From contig CM040125.1 of NCBI GenBank assembly GCA_022559845.1, forward strand, positions 322,965,829-323,029,828: a stretch of 64,000 bases of DNA, in the 5' to 3' direction. Positions 41,496 to 53,525 of the stretch are shown piece after piece. The position numbers and the translations under genes are program-made. The first letter of the stretch is position 1. Each line of letters begins with the position of its first letter. The notes under the pieces are model-generated. The model was given only the letters and a program-made list of their open reading frames with translations. It did not search any database and was not told the DNA's origin. Origin of the DNA: Amorphophallus konjac (Eukaryota > Streptophyta > Magnoliopsida > Alismatales > Araceae).

Positions 41496-43547
41496 TGATG
41501 GGGACATCGAGGCAAGACCGTCCGTATTTTGTTTGCATTTATGTCCTTTCATATTTGTATGTATACCCTTGTGTTATATGGGTACGCAATTGTAAGTCTT
41601 AGTGGGTTTATATGTAAAATTCCAGTAGGCCCAAGCAAGGGGGCCCTCACCCCTTTCCCATTGGTCCACCTAGACCATGTGGGACTGGTCAACCATCCTA
41701 GGTGGCCATCTAGAAGGTTGGAATGCCAATTGATCACATGGGAGACAAGTGGATTAAAAATTCAAAGGTAGGCTACCTACCTCACCTACCTTGTCCCCTC
41801 ATTAGAATTAATTAAGAATTTCATTTTTATTTTATTTGGATCAAATATGAAGTCCCTTAAATGCCCCTCCAGATCCTAGATCTAAGGGTATTCATGGTCT
41901 TTTTTTATTTATTATATAAGTCATGTATTTCTATTATTCTAGAATTAATGAAAGTAAAAAAAAGCATTGTGCAAGAGCCCCCCTTGTGAGAATTTCGACC
42001 TCCCCTCTCTCTCCCCCTGGTTTTCTTCATCCCCAACCCCCAATTCTAGAGTGGATCCCCTCTATCTCCTCCCCCTCAATCTCTGAGTTCATCTCCGGTG
42101 CCGCCGCCGCCGTTCGTGCCGCCAACAAGCCACCGTAAGTTCTGTCCAGGTTCTGTCCTACTAGACAGAAGGCCACTTCGAGAATTACTGCTCTCCACCC
42201 CGACATCTTCTTGATCTGAAATTTTTAGGGTGTGTTCCTATCTTGTATCTTCACCTCCACAAAACATTTCACGTCCAAATTCCTTCTTTTGATATTTTTA
42301 CATTTTCTGTCTTCAATCTTCCCTAGATCTGTCAGCTTTCTGTTCATTGTGGCAGCAAGTCTGAGATTTCCACCTTCGACCCCTACTTTGATTTTCCCAG
42401 GAACCCCCAATTTTATTGGCGATTCTGTCCACCTTCCAATATCTCCAAAAAAAATTTTGATTTTTTTTCAGCCCTCCACATATTTTCTAAAATTCTTCCA
42501 AGTTCCCAAATCTGTTCTGTCTGCTTCAGTCCAGATCCGACCCACCGCCAGTATAAAATTTCTAGAAAATTCAATTCTCCACAAAACCCTTCACAAAAAA
42601 TTATCCCCGATTTCCTCTCTTAACCCTCCACAACTTTACTGAAGAACCCAACTTCAGATTCGGAGGTCTACCTATCAGTCAACGCCAACTCTTAGGAAAG
42701 TTCCCTGCTGGTCTGAGACTTCGGCCACTGGACAACAGCAGCTTAGAAATTCTGTCAAGGCCAGATCTTGAGCACTCCATTTTTTCTCTATAGTTCTAGA
42801 TCGAAGTATTTCGAGTTAGCTTTCCAACGGCGCCAGTTTCGTGTCGATCTGACATTGGGGCTTATCGCAGCGTCCGTTCTCGCCGGAGCGCGCGCTTGAA
42901 AATAGAACCGGCAGATCCGTGACCGGTTATTCCGACCGGTGCCGAACGGAGCCGCCCGGCCTCCGGGCGACGTTCCAGCGTGCCGCCATCCCAGGGAACG
43001 CTTCCTCAAGCGTCCCCACAACAGAGGTGCCACCGAGTCCCACACGATCCCTCCAGACAGCACGTGGGCCCCACAGTCACGAGTTCGGGTGCTGCCGAAG
43101 AGGCGCGAGAAGCCACCCGTCAACCCAGAATTGGTCCTCCAGGACCCACTTGTGTAGCCCTTTACCTCCCTGCGTGGAGTGGGTAGTAGTCCATTGCTGT
43201 AATAAGTGTGTATTAATCGTCCCGGAAGTACGAGTTCGGCCGGGTCCGTCTTCCCCACCCCCGGTAGCGTGGAGGTATCGTTTCCGCTCCCTTCTCGGCA
43301 TTTGCTTTCTTTCGTATATATATCTTTATGCCGCTGCTAGAGAGCATGTGTACGGATATCTAACTTGCTATATGATGTTTATTACCGCTGCTGAGAGAGA
43401 GAGAGTGACCGTCCCGTGACCCGATCCGGGCACAAAAGAGAGCCGATCACCCTAGCTCATTGCCAGTTTCTCAACCGCGCACGTCCGACGCTTCCCTCGC
43501 TAAGGGACAATCGTGAGCTTGTCGTGTCCGTGGTCCATCCCGCATCA
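41496..43547 (+). repeat. Gyp-3 3' LTR (2052 bp)
   Basis: Very similar to the 5' LTR apart from small substitutions, a 3-base gap near 42136 and the extra 60 bp at 42730-42789. TATA at 41913-41919; ends CCCGCATCA. Confidence 0.92.
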
Positions 43548-44479
43548 GTGGGACTCATGCGATAATAAGAAATATTGGGCAATGAGGAGCCCGGAATCAG
43601 GTCGATAGCATGCTGAATATCCCGCATAGGTGGGAGTCCCTCGGGAAGTTCCTCGAGAAAAATATCAGCGAACTCCTGCAGAATAGGAATGACATCGGGT
43701 GGGAGTTCACCCTCGGACTTTGGCTCCACCTCTTGGACCGTGATAGCAAACACAGGGCTGCCCTTACTAGCCTCTCTCTCCATTTCCCGGGAGCTAATCA
43801 TCATCAACCTCCTAGAAGAGGGCTCGCATGTGCTCGATGTAACGATCATGGGCCTAGCTGGGGATGGGGTATTGGGTCCCGGGATGGAAGGCTCCGGAGT
43901 ACTAGGACCAGTAGGACCCCTAACTGAAGGCTTCCTTGGCTGAGAGGGGTGGAGGGTAATCCGCTGGCCACCATGGTCGAAGGTACAGGTGTTCAACCGA
44001 CCATGGAGTGTGACATCCCGATCAAATAACCACGGCCTACCAAGAATAATACTGCCCACCTCCATTGGGAGGACATCACACCAGATCTCGTCACGGTATG
44101 CATGGAACTGCAGTGGGATCAAACACCGCAGCCTGATCGGAATGGAGGTGGAATCCACCAATGATACTCGATAGGGGCAAGGATGGTCCACGGGAGTAAG
44201 ACCAAGATGTGAGATAGCACCCGTGGAGATTGCATTGATACAACTCCCACTATCGATAATCACTTTACACACTTGCCCGCCCAGGCTACAGTATGTATGA
44301 AAGATAGTGGTCCTACGCCAGTCATCACTGGCCTATGGCTGGGTGAGAATACACCTGACGACCCCCAAGTGGGTATCGTCCGAATGCTGGGCATCCTGGC
44401 CATCACCTTCAATCTCATAGAACTCGTCAGCTAGCTCCGGATCTGCTTCATAGCTGACTAACACAAAATCTGAAGAGGT
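43548..44479 (-). pseudogene. gag-pol: Gyp-2 protease segment
   Basis: The minus strand continues the polyprotein upstream of the Gyp-3 insertion: CKVIIDSGSCINAISTGAIS (retropepsin DSG), CDVLPMEVGSIILGRPWLFD, then a Ser/Pro linker and YYRMSPT at the insertion point. A CAG-to-TAG change near 44335 interrupts it relative to Gyp-1. It ends at 44479, where GOC-3 is inserted; Gyp-1 continues with GAGGATGCGTCC at this point. Confidence 0.85.
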
Positions 44480-46764
44480 TGTTGGGACTGGTGCGATGGA
44501 TTCAGAGGGGGGTGAATGAATCTATCCTTCAATATTTTTGCCTAATTTAAAATATTAGAGCACTCAGAGATACGAAGATAAAGACAGATTCAGTTCTACC
44601 GAATTTTAAGTACTGTGATGTGTTCAATCAAACAGTAGACGTGCAATCAATGAGCTCAATGGACATATAAAGACAGATCGAGCCTAAGCATTCATCTAGC
44701 GGAATCAGATATGACAATTAAACCACAGTAGACGAAGGATTTTTAGGTGGTTCGGTCCGCAGACCTACGTCCACCCCACACTCCAACCAGAGTGTGGATT
44801 CCGCTGATACACAGCTTAACAGCTGGGCCTCACAGCTTGCCTACATCAGCTAAGCATCACAGCTTGCTTCCGCTGGGCAATACAGCTTAGCCATCTGCTG
44901 GGCAATACAGCTTGGCCGTCCAGAGGATACCACACCTCTGCAACTGCTGTGGACTACAGCTTAACCCGTCTACAGGAATCCTCCTCTGCCCGCTGAGCAA
45001 CACAGCTTGCTGTCTGAGGTATCCACCTCGCCCGCTGAGCAATACAGCTTAGCTCTGCTGACTAACAGCTTGAAACAAAGGTAAAAGGAAAAACAAAGGA
45101 TGATGAAACACAGCGACTGGAAGCTGTAAAAGATAAAACACAACGTGGCTCTTAAAGAGCTGACTGGCTTGGATCTGATCCAAAGTCCAGTGAAAACAAA
45201 TCTTTCGATGAAGCTTTTCTTCTTCCCCTAGAGCTCTCTACCTCTCTCTTCCTTTCTTTCTCTTCTTCTGCTTCTCTATACTTCTCTGCTGCTCACTCTT
45301 TTCTTCTCTCTTCTTCTATCTGTATCGTGCAGGCTCTCTCTCTCTCTGCTTCTGCTCTTTCAGATGGGCTCCCTACTTCGATCACTCTGCTCACGATCTC
45401 CACACCTTTCACTCGAAGGAGACGCTTCCTTTTTATAGCAGCAGCAGGTAGGTGGGCGTGTGTCCTCCACGAATTCCCGCCCTAGCACCTTGAACACGTG
45501 GCAGCATTTCAGCCTGCTGCACTACACGTGTCACGATCCTGAGCCATCTCTATTCTTGGATCACGTGCCCTTATTAAGCTCCTCGAGCAGCAGTCCTGTC
45601 AGATTAGGCTTGACTATCAGAAAAAGAAAAAGATGCATCGGGTAGGTTTGAGATTTGAACTTAGCATGTATAGACTTGCTAGTGGGTAGTGCAGAATGCA
45701 TTTAACAAAGTATGCACAATGAAGATGAATGCACAGGCATGTCATCAAGGAGTGCATGGACTTGGTGTGCATGCGGCACCAACGTTCAGACTTACTGGAG
45801 TACTGATGCATGAACTTAACCACTCGTATCAGCAATGGAATGTATAGACTTTGAATGCATGGTAAAGAGTGTATAGACTTTGTTTTGAAAGATTGCACAA
45901 ATGCCACTGAAGAATGTACAGACGTTGAACATGTGAAATGCAGTTTGCATCTATCAAAGTATGCACAACAAAGATGAATGCTCAGGCATGCTATCAAAGA
46001 ATGTACAGACTTTGCGTGTATGCGCCAAGATGATGTACAGACTTTGCGTGCCTGAAACAAGATAATGTACAGACTTGCTACCTTGCATTTAAGAATCAAT
46101 GCATCATGTATAGACTTGCTTAAATGACGCATGGACATAACAGCAAAGACTGTGCAGACATTGTATATGCATGAAACAACCGAATGCACTGACTATGCCT
46201 ATGCATTAAGCAAACAAATGCACTGACTATGTATATGTGTAAAGGACACGATGCAAAAGGATGCACTGACTATGTTCACGAATGTATAAACTCGCTAAGT
46301 CAACATGTGCAGACTTAGTGTATGTGCGAGACAAATCAATGCATAGACTATGTATATGCATGAAGACCACTGGATGTACTGACTAGTAGAGTGAGACACC
46401 GGAGGTTGTACAGACTAGCCACCAAGTAATGTACAGACTTGAGTTGATGCAGTCTAGGCAAAACTCTGTACAGACTTTATCCTTGAACATGCATGAGTCT
46501 AGGCATTCACTGACTTATAGCCACCATAAAACACAGTTATGAAATGCACAGGCCTAGACGGTTAACCCTGCACTGATGTTGTATGCATAATGAACACGCA
46601 TCGACATTGAATTGAATCGACTGATGAATGCACTGATTCAGTGTATGCATATGGCACATAATGCACTGATGCAATGTGCAGAAGAACCAACAAGTACAGA
46701 CACATGGTGATAAATCATTCATACTCATAGTGCTTGCTGACATCAAAACCACAGGGGCACAATA
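44480..46764 (-). repeat. GOC-3 3' LTR (2285 bp)
   Basis: The minus strand starts TATTGTGCCCCTGTGG (46764) after the PPT and ends ...CCAGTCCCAACA (44480). Motif array 45664-46480 (as GTATAGACTT/GTACAGACTT on plus), TATAAAAA on minus at 45430-45437 beside GCAGCAGCAG, CT-rich leader 45205-45370, AAGCTGT-type repeats 44810-45075, SIRE box near 44744-44790. Confidence 0.88.
45664..46480 (-). repeat. GOC-3 U3 motif array
   Basis: On plus the copies read TGTATAGACTTG, TGTACAGACTTT or TGCACTGACTATG; on the element strand they are AAGTCTRTACA. Fewer and more diverged than in GOC-2. Confidence 0.8.
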
Positions 46765-46779
46765 ATCTCCCCCTTTTTT
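46765..46779 (-). other. GOC-3 polypurine tract
   Basis: The minus strand reads AAAAAAGGGGGAGAT next to the LTR start. Confidence 0.8.
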
Positions 46780-48870
46780 ATGATGGCAACACTATGAGTC
46801 ACACAGACTCAAACTATTTCCCCCTTTGACTTCATCAAAAAGATAAAAGTTTGAGAGAGAAATAAAAGTGTGCATGATATGATTGAATAAAATCTTCCCG
46901 AGACAGCAGCAAAGAGAAAGGGACATGAAGGATGCTGAGAAGATCTCCCCCTTTAATATGCAGCATGATTCATAGACAAGGAAACTCCCCCTGAATAGAT
47001 GCTTCTTTGTAGCTTCAGAGGAGATGGATTCTCTCCTTAAGAAAAATGAATGCAATTCATGGAGAACCTGATACTTACATGATGCAAATAAGACAAGAAC
47101 CAATCAATCTATCCTCCTCCTTTGCAAGACGAACAAACCTCCCCCTTTAAAAGGCAATAAGACCTTAACAATCCAATGCTCCCTGATCTGAATGAAGCAA
47201 GGCTTTCAAGGGTGTAAGGAGAGGGATATGTCAAGAAGACATTCAGGAAGGATGACATGGCAGCATTTAGAATACATGATCTAAGGAAATAGAAGAATTT
47301 CAATAAGATACTTATTTCATAAATCTGAATAAACGGATGGTTCAGACTCTCCCATTATAGGGGCTTATGAATTTTTATTTGAATATCGTGGTTTAAATAT
47401 GATGTATACATAGTTTGACAATAAAATTCTGTACTCATATCTGAACATCAATGTTTAATAAAAGTGAACCAAGCCCTCATACTTCTTCAAATAATTTCAG
47501 ATTTTTCTTTATGCACAGTACAAGATTTCATAGCAAGTTTACCAGGTGCAATTAAGTTCAGTACACACCTAGCGGCTAGCGGATACACGTTGTTTGGACG
47601 CCAGTATCCCTGAGCACTTAGTGTGACTAACTGTCATGCTTCAGAGATAGTATTGACACCTCATGACATACTTTACATTATTTCATTGATAAGTGAAGTA
47701 TATTTCTCAGTGTTCAAGCCATTGCTCTACCGGGATATTCAATGAATTTTATTTAGCAGAGTTAATTATGGCACTTCATGACACAGTCCTCTAGACTTCT
47801 TGGTCAATGTGGACATGGTTTCTCAGTGACCAAAATCATTGCTCTGATAGAATTACCCTTAGGAACGTTTCAGAATCATCATATGCTTAAAAACAATACT
47901 GATTTCATATGATTTAACCGAATAAAGCCATGATTTTAACATTTTCAGATTTCAGAAGATTTTACAAGATTCAACATGAATTAGTTGGTTAAAGTTTATT
48001 AAAGTTGACTCAGATACTTTTAAGAGATTTAAAGTCAAACTCAATGAATACATTAAACTTAAACCAGCTGAGTTATTTCAGACATTCATAAAATCGTATA
48101 ATAGAATATTCCTAGTTCAAGTGTTTTCAGACTTATGATCGAGACATGTCCATTGAAATCTTCATGAATGACTGACAAAAGAGATCCAGCAAGAATAAGT
48201 GATTTTGAAGCTCAATGTTTTCAGATATGCACACCAATCAAGATAACTGGAGGTCAGGCATGTTTCAAGATCTCCAAGGTCTAGGAGATATGCAGTGTTT
48301 CGAAAAAACAAGTTTAAGAATATGACAAGTATTCCAATCAAGAGAGCAAGTGCAGAAACATGATCAGAAGATCATCCTAGAATGTGTCGACTCTTTGTGT
48401 CGACATCTGCTCACAATATCCACACTTCAGAACAATCAAAAGTGACAGCTCATGGTGTCAACACTTCCAAAAGAAAACTATCAAGAAGTGCAGCAAAGGA
48501 TGTGTCAAGGTGAGTCAGAAATACCCAGAAGATCATCAGGCAGATTTATTCAAGAACGATCAGCTCCCCCTCAGTAGATGCATAAGCAGAACACAATAAA
48601 TTTAGACTCGTGAAATGGGTGAGCTCAAGCTGAAGATGGGAGTAATGGTTGACTGAATGAGATAGTAAAATAGCTAGATGAACAGCCAGCAGAACACAAT
48701 CTTGTTATTTTCAATATGAGTGATGTGCAATGAATTATGACATAAGTGTATGCATTTGGCAACATGTATGCAATGCATTTAAAAATAGATTACTAAGGAA
48801 TTCAATTAACCACATGTGAAGAGTGCAAGTATTACCTGAAGAGTGCTTGAATGGGGTTTTATCAACTTGG
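46780..48870 (-). other. GOC-3 noncoding region in place of pol
   Basis: About 2.1 kb without long ORFs. The minus strand shows GGGGGAG runs near the LTR (46790-47160). It also has segments shared with GOC-5 (CTCATGACACAGTCC type at 47763, and an ACACCTAGCGG block near 47565) and, more weakly, with GOC-1. Confidence 0.7.
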
Positions 48871-48912
48871 GTGCCTTGGTTAATTTACCCCTCTTTGTTC
48901 ATTCCAAGGCAC
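48871..48912 (-). other. Conserved post-gag hairpin (GOC-3)
   Basis: GTGCCTTGG (48871-48879) and CCAAGGCAC (48904-48912); same stem as GOC-1/2 with a different loop that keeps GAGGGG on the element strand. Confidence 0.8.
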
Positions 48913-48928
48913 ACCTGCAACATATTGA

Positions 48929-51068
48929 TCATTTTGATCCTGTAGGGACCCAAGCAGCCTTGGGTCCTACGTTAACCCTGACAGGTGTTCTGAACAGTCT
49001 TTTAGCAACATTATCAGCATGATCCATCAGGTAACAATTCTCCATAGAATGTCTATTTCTACCACAGTATCTACATGAAATGACTGGTTTTTGGTTCTTA
49101 TGATGCATATTAACAGCAGTATGAGGTCTATAAACATGATCATAAGATTTTATGTTGTATGCATGAATAGTTTGTTTCTTATTATCTGACAACTAGCAAT
49201 CAGTAGATTTATGTCTTAGTTTACCACAATTGAAGCATGAATTAATCATTCCTTGCAGAAATTTTGAAAATTTTGCATTTACAAGGCTTCCCTGAACATA
49301 CCAACAATTCCTAACTGTATGCCCGTACTTGCCACATTCAAAGCACCTGAGATGCTTGCTGTTTGATTCAGAATCATTCCAATGATTTTCTGACCAGCAC
49401 TCAACAGCCTTGTGCCCAGGATTGTTGTAGTTAAAGTACATAGTGTGCTGACTAGACTTGGGTTTAGTTCCGTATGGGCCATGAAAATGCATGGAAGACC
49501 TGGCATGCAGTTTATTGTCTTCTTTCATGATAAAGTATGCATTCATGAGATGACCATGCTTACCACAATAGTAACATGAAGCATCAGACTTCCTAGTAGC
49601 ATGGTTTCTACCAAAAGAATTTCTAGAATGCAATGTTTCACTTGCATGCTCATCCTTTAACAATAATCTGTAATCTTCCATTACGTGACCTACCTTCCCA
49701 CAATAATAACATGACCCCTTTTTAGTATGAGTGTGTGAGAGATCATGTGACCTGTGTGCAGCATTCTTCGTACCAACAGGAGTGTCTTTGTCCTTTTTCT
49801 ATAGATTTTCATTCTTTTTCAATTTTTGAGTTTTTTCTACAGTTTTGGAACTGATAGTGGATTTTTGTGCAGTAAATTGAAAAATAGAAGGAGCAGAGGT
49901 TTTGTTTTTATTAGAAGCTTTTACAAACACAGTAGACGTTTTATTCCCATTAATCCTTTTGTTTGTCGGACTGTAACCCAGTCCCTCTCTCTGAAAATTA
50001 ACATTATTTCCAAGAAGCTTATTCAGATTTTCCTTACCTTTGTCAAATTTTGATAGAGAATTTTTCAAATCTTGAATCTCAGAATTTAAGACAACAATAT
50101 TAGCTTCATATCTGGACAGATCTGTTTCACAATAAATGACTTGTTGATGCAATGCATCATTCAGACTTTTGAGTTTTTCAACTTCCTGTTTTAATTTTAT
50201 TTCATTGTCAGCTTCAGATAGGGACTTGTTAAGATCATCAACTTCTTGTTGAAAGGATGTGATTGTAAGCTCATATCCAGCTATCTTCTCTTCACAGTAA
50301 GTGACATTTCCACTCAACATTTGGTTGATGGTTTTTAGGCTCTCAATTTCTTGTTCTGCATCCACCAACTTATCAGAATTATCCATGCTCACGCACTTAC
50401 CTTTTTCAATTGTCAATAACCTATCTGACAGTGTGGTGTTTAGATGTTTCAGCTTGTTGATTTCCTCTTTTAATTTATTGTTTTGCTCTAGAGTTCATCA
50501 TCAAGCATCCAATCATCTAAGGAAAACTGACATTCATAAAACATTTCTTGTTGTTTCTCATATTGAAGTTTGTTGAGATTTTTCTGAACCTCTAGATTTA
50601 TTACTCTGTCAGCCTCCAGCTTCTCAGAAATCAGTCTATTTTCTTTTTCAAGATTCATTGATTTGTGTTCAAATTCCATGGACTATTTTTTGAGTTTTTC
50701 ATTCTCAGATTTCATGTCTTCCAATTCAGAACTGACACACTCTAAATCTCTCATCAATTTTTCATTCTGAACTACATTGTTGTTATGACCTTGATCATCA
50801 TCAATCAAGCTAAGTCTTTCCTTTACTTCATAAATTTCACAAACGAGCTCTTGATTTTTCTTTTTGTGTAAACCAATTTGTTTCATAAGTGTTTCTTTTT
50901 CAGATTTCAAATGATCTAGATCGGAATTAATAGAATCAAAATCTTTTAATTGTCTTCTAAATATGTCATTTTCTGTCTTCAGGAGTTCCATGTCCTCACC
51001 TCCAGAATCAGCATTCACATGATCATTCAACTTCTTTTTCAAAGATTTATTTCATTTTTTCAACTGTT
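48929..51068 (-). pseudogene. gag: GOC-3 Gag, C-terminal part: coiled coil and zinc knuckles
   Basis: From 51068 down, a Glu/Lys-rich coiled coil (50683-51042, 50488-50679, 49799-50416) contains GLGYSPTNKRINGNKTST, matching Cop-1 GLGFEPTNKRPIGLKSVTF. Knuckles follow: CYYCGKVGHVMEDY (last Cys lost), CYYCGKHGHLMNAY (last Cys lost), a degenerate YFNYNNPGHKAVEC, CFECGKYGHTVRNC (intact), CFNCGKLRHKSTDC and CRYCGRNRHSMENC (both GH to RH). It ends VGPKAAWVPTGSK and TAA. In-frame stops near 49193 and 49799, a frameshift near 50450 and the Gyp-4 insertion at 51068 disable it. Confidence 0.82.
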
Positions 51069-51269
51069 TGTAGACACGCCAAAATTGACGTTACTGTGAG
51101 TGCATCTCATATTATCTTGTAATGTCCCAATTTGACCCTCAAATTAACTTTGTTTGAGTGATTTTTCTCACTTTTCTTAGATTTCTCCCTTTTTCTCCCT
51201 TTTCTTATTTTTTTCCTATTTTTCTATATTTTTTGGGTATTTTTCTCTATTTTTATGAATTTTCTAAAA

Positions 51270-51985
51270 TTAACGGCGTGCGAGGGGCGTCATTTATTTT
51301 TTAAGAAAATTAAAGAAAATAAAAAAATGACGCCACTTTGCAGAGGCGTCGATTACTTTCATTTTCTCATTTTTTTGGATTTTTCTGAGAATTTTTTGAA
51401 TTTTTATGAATTGACGACATGCATTGAGACGTTTGTTTGATATTAAATCAAATAAAAAATTGAAAAATAGAAATCCCGACACATTGAAGGGCGTCATTTG
51501 TAAATTTGAATATTTTAATATTACTTCTAGCCCTCTTTCAGGGGTGATTTGGTGGCCTTCCAGATGTCAGAAAAATACGAAAAAATAGTCATTGGAATCA
51601 GCACAGTTTGATGCACGTCCATCTAAAAAATGGAAAAATAATATTGAGAAATGAAAAATGACCCTGTTTTGCATATTTTGAAATTACGACCCTCACGCGG
51701 ACGTCAATTCAATTGACGCCCGAATTAACAGTCGTCATTTCCTTTGGCTTCTTTTATTATTTTTGATTCACGACGGGGTGCAAGTCGTCACTTTCAATTG
51801 ACGCCCCTAGTCCGGTCGTCATTTCCATTGCAAATTCGTGTTAAATTCTAAATAGCGCCCCTCTGCAAGTCGTCAATTCTTAAAATGACGATTCCTCTGC
51901 AAGTCGTCAATTCTTAAAATGACGATTCCTCTACGGGCGTCATTTTAAGAAGCGATTGTCCACCTAGTCGTCAATTCTTGTTGAA
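51270..51985 (+). repeat. GACGCC / GGCGTC inverted-motif array in the Gyp-4 LTR
   Basis: Repeated units such as GACGCCACTTTGCAGAGGCG, GACGCCCCTAGTCCGGTCGT and GCGCCCCTCTGCAAGTCGTC. Each pairs a GACGCC-like left arm with a GGCGTC- or GTCGTC-like right arm and is often followed by ATTTT or AATTC. A 34-bp unit containing AATGACGATTCCTCT is directly repeated at 51876-51935. Confidence 0.75.
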
Positions 51986-52148
51986 TTCTGAATTTTCACC
52001 GAACCCTCTTCTTTCCTCATTTTGATCCCCTTTTCACTTCGGGAAGGACCCTAATGACTTTCCATGACTGGAGGAACTCCTTCCAATATTTATCTCTTGC
52101 TAAAACTGGGATATCCTAATTGTATTAGGATTTAACTCCATTCTCCCC

Positions 52149-52156
52149 TATAAATA
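52149..52156 (+). promoter_or_regulatory. Gyp-4 LTR TATA box
   Basis: TATAAATA within CCCCTATAAATAGAGCTTC, a classic plant TATA context, about 1.08 kb into the LTR. Confidence 0.65.
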
Positions 52157-52912
52157 GAGCTTCATGTGGCTCTGTCGAGAGGCCGAATATCAATTTTTAC
52201 AGGGGAGGTGCTGCCTGAGTTTTGGCACAGGAGAAGAGTCCTGCGCACTAAAAGCTTCATCCTTGAAGGAGACTTCCTCCCGAGCTTGCATCAAAGCCAA
52301 AGGAGAAAAATACACAGGCTTTTTATCTTTCTTTAATTCTTTTCTTTTGTTTCATTGCATTAGTTCACACGCATGCATGCATCTTGGTTATTCATCCTGG
52401 TTATTCATCTGTTGTTAATCTTATTCCTCAACCACGTTGAGACTCCCACAGTGCAATACTTGCACACTTATTTTTTTTAGGATTCATCATATCATATCCT
52501 TCCCATTGCATGGGGTTTTAAGGCCAACACCCAACAAGGTGTGTTCTTATACATGATTTTTATGCTCATCTTTATTATGAATTTGATGCTACACTCACCT
52601 TGGTTCTAATTCCTATTTTCATTGGTTGTTGTCTTTGATCTTTGCAAGGGTAATCAACAAGATAAACTCTCTTCATCGGCCGGCCGATCGGAAGAGAAAG
52701 GTGCACTCACAATCTCCCCCGTATCCTTTTGAGGTATTTATATTCGCGATCCCTCCATTGATTATTTGTTATATCCTTTAAGGCCCTCGCGTCTCTGGCA
52801 ATCACTTTTCCCTTTAGCATCCTCGCATGCTCCCCTTTTCTCCCTCTTTCCCCTTCTTCTTTTTATTTTTTCCTTTTAATTGTTCTAAGTGGATTTCTTA
52901 GAATCTACAAAT

Positions 52913-52929
52913 TGGCGATCACGGTGGGA
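52913..52929 (+). other. Gyp-4 primer-binding site, probably tRNA-Arg type
   Basis: TGGCGATCACGGTGGGA, three bases past the LTR end. TGGCGAyC...GGTGGGA resembles the tRNA-Arg PBS used by Tat/Ogre elements. The tRNA match was not checked. Confidence 0.5.
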
Positions 52930-53218
52930 CCCCTTTTATTTTTCTTTTTGATTACCCTTCCCCTTGGGCACCCACGTGTGCCATCTCCCCTTTTGCACCC
53001 ACGGTGCACCTCCTTTTGTGCTCCACGTAGCACTTTCCCTATGTGATTTGTTAGTTTGATAGATTTTTAGAAATTCCATTTATCCATCTCTTAAAAAAAA
53101 TGATGAGCATGCTATATCCCCTTTCATGTTTTTATTGATTGCCATACTGTGATTGTGAGTGTTTTCCTTCATGTTGGTATTTTCGTCACTGTCTGAGCTT
53201 TCTGGCCTTTGGAGAGAA

Positions 53219-53525
53219 TTAACGCCCCTCATAGAGGCGTCATTTTCCAGTATAACGCCTCATACCAAGGCGTCATTTTCTTTGGACGCCCCTGTCAGAG
53301 GTGTCTTTCACTCGTACAGCGCTTACTGGAAGGCGTCATTTTGATTATCATTGTTTATTCATGTTGATTACTGCTATTTGACGTCCCTGTGCACAGGCGT
53401 CCATTCTATAGGCAACGCCTCACCTTAAGGCGCTATTTTACTCTACTTCCACTATTCACAGTGATTAGCGACTGATGCTCAGGCGTTGTTTCTTGATATA
53501 GTGACCTTTCCCAGGTCGTCATTTT
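53219..53525 (+). repeat. ACGCC...GGCGTCATTTT array in the Gyp-4 leader
   Basis: At least six successive units: ACGCCCCTCATAGAGGCGTC, ACGCCTCATACCAAGGCGTC, GACGCCCCTGTCAGAGGTGT, GCGCTTACTGGAAGGCGTC, GACGTCCCTGTGCACAGGCG and ACGCCTCACCTTAAGGCGC. Each is a small inverted repeat followed by ATTTT or similar, at about 40-60 bp intervals. Confidence 0.8.

Larger units (their letters stand above)
37340..43547 (+). mobile_element. Gyp-3, non-autonomous gypsy-type element (complete, 6208 bp)
   Basis: LTRs at 37340-39334 and 41496-43547 (TGATGGG...CCCGCATCA) and an initiator-Met PBS at 39338. A perfect TSD GTGGG (37335-37339 and 43548-43552) lies inside the Gyp-2 polyprotein gene between protease and RT. 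The 2.16-kb interior has one 498-codon ORF and a scrap homologous to the Gyp-2 integrase C-terminus, but no gag, RT, RNase H or integrase core. LTR ends and 3' sequence relate it to Gyp-2, so it is probably a deletion derivative of that lineage. Confidence 0.92.
21330..44479 (-). mobile_element. Gyp-2, Ty3/gypsy element, host of GOC-2, Gyp-3 and GOC-3
   Basis: Minus-strand order from high to low coordinate: protease (44479-43548), Gyp-3 insertion, RT, RNase H and integrase (37339-34824), 3' noncoding (34823-34753), GOC-2 insertion, more 3' noncoding (23227-23046), 3' LTR. Coding continuity across each insertion was checked against Gyp-1. The gag and 5' LTR are beyond GOC-3, outside the window. 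Confidence 0.88.
44480..51068 (-). mobile_element. GOC-3, gag-only copia element, 3' part
   Basis: Minus-strand order from 51068 down: Gag (cut by Gyp-4), hairpin, noncoding region, PPT, 3' LTR 46764-44480. The putative target copy at its left edge is GAGGT (44475-44479). Its 5' LTR and Gag N-terminus lie beyond Gyp-4, outside the window. Confidence 0.87.
51069..52909 (+). repeat. Gyp-4 5' LTR (1841 bp)
   Basis: TG...CA ends with inverted TGTAGA/TCTACA. A CCTATAAATAGAGC box near 52147-52156 fits a TATA box, followed by leader sequence. Repeated GACGCC/GGCGTCATTT motifs lie at 51270-51985. Confidence 0.7.

Noticed and set aside
51255..51497. Small ORFs in the Gyp-4 LTR
   Set aside because: AT-rich low-complexity sequence between the inverted motifs, with no domain.
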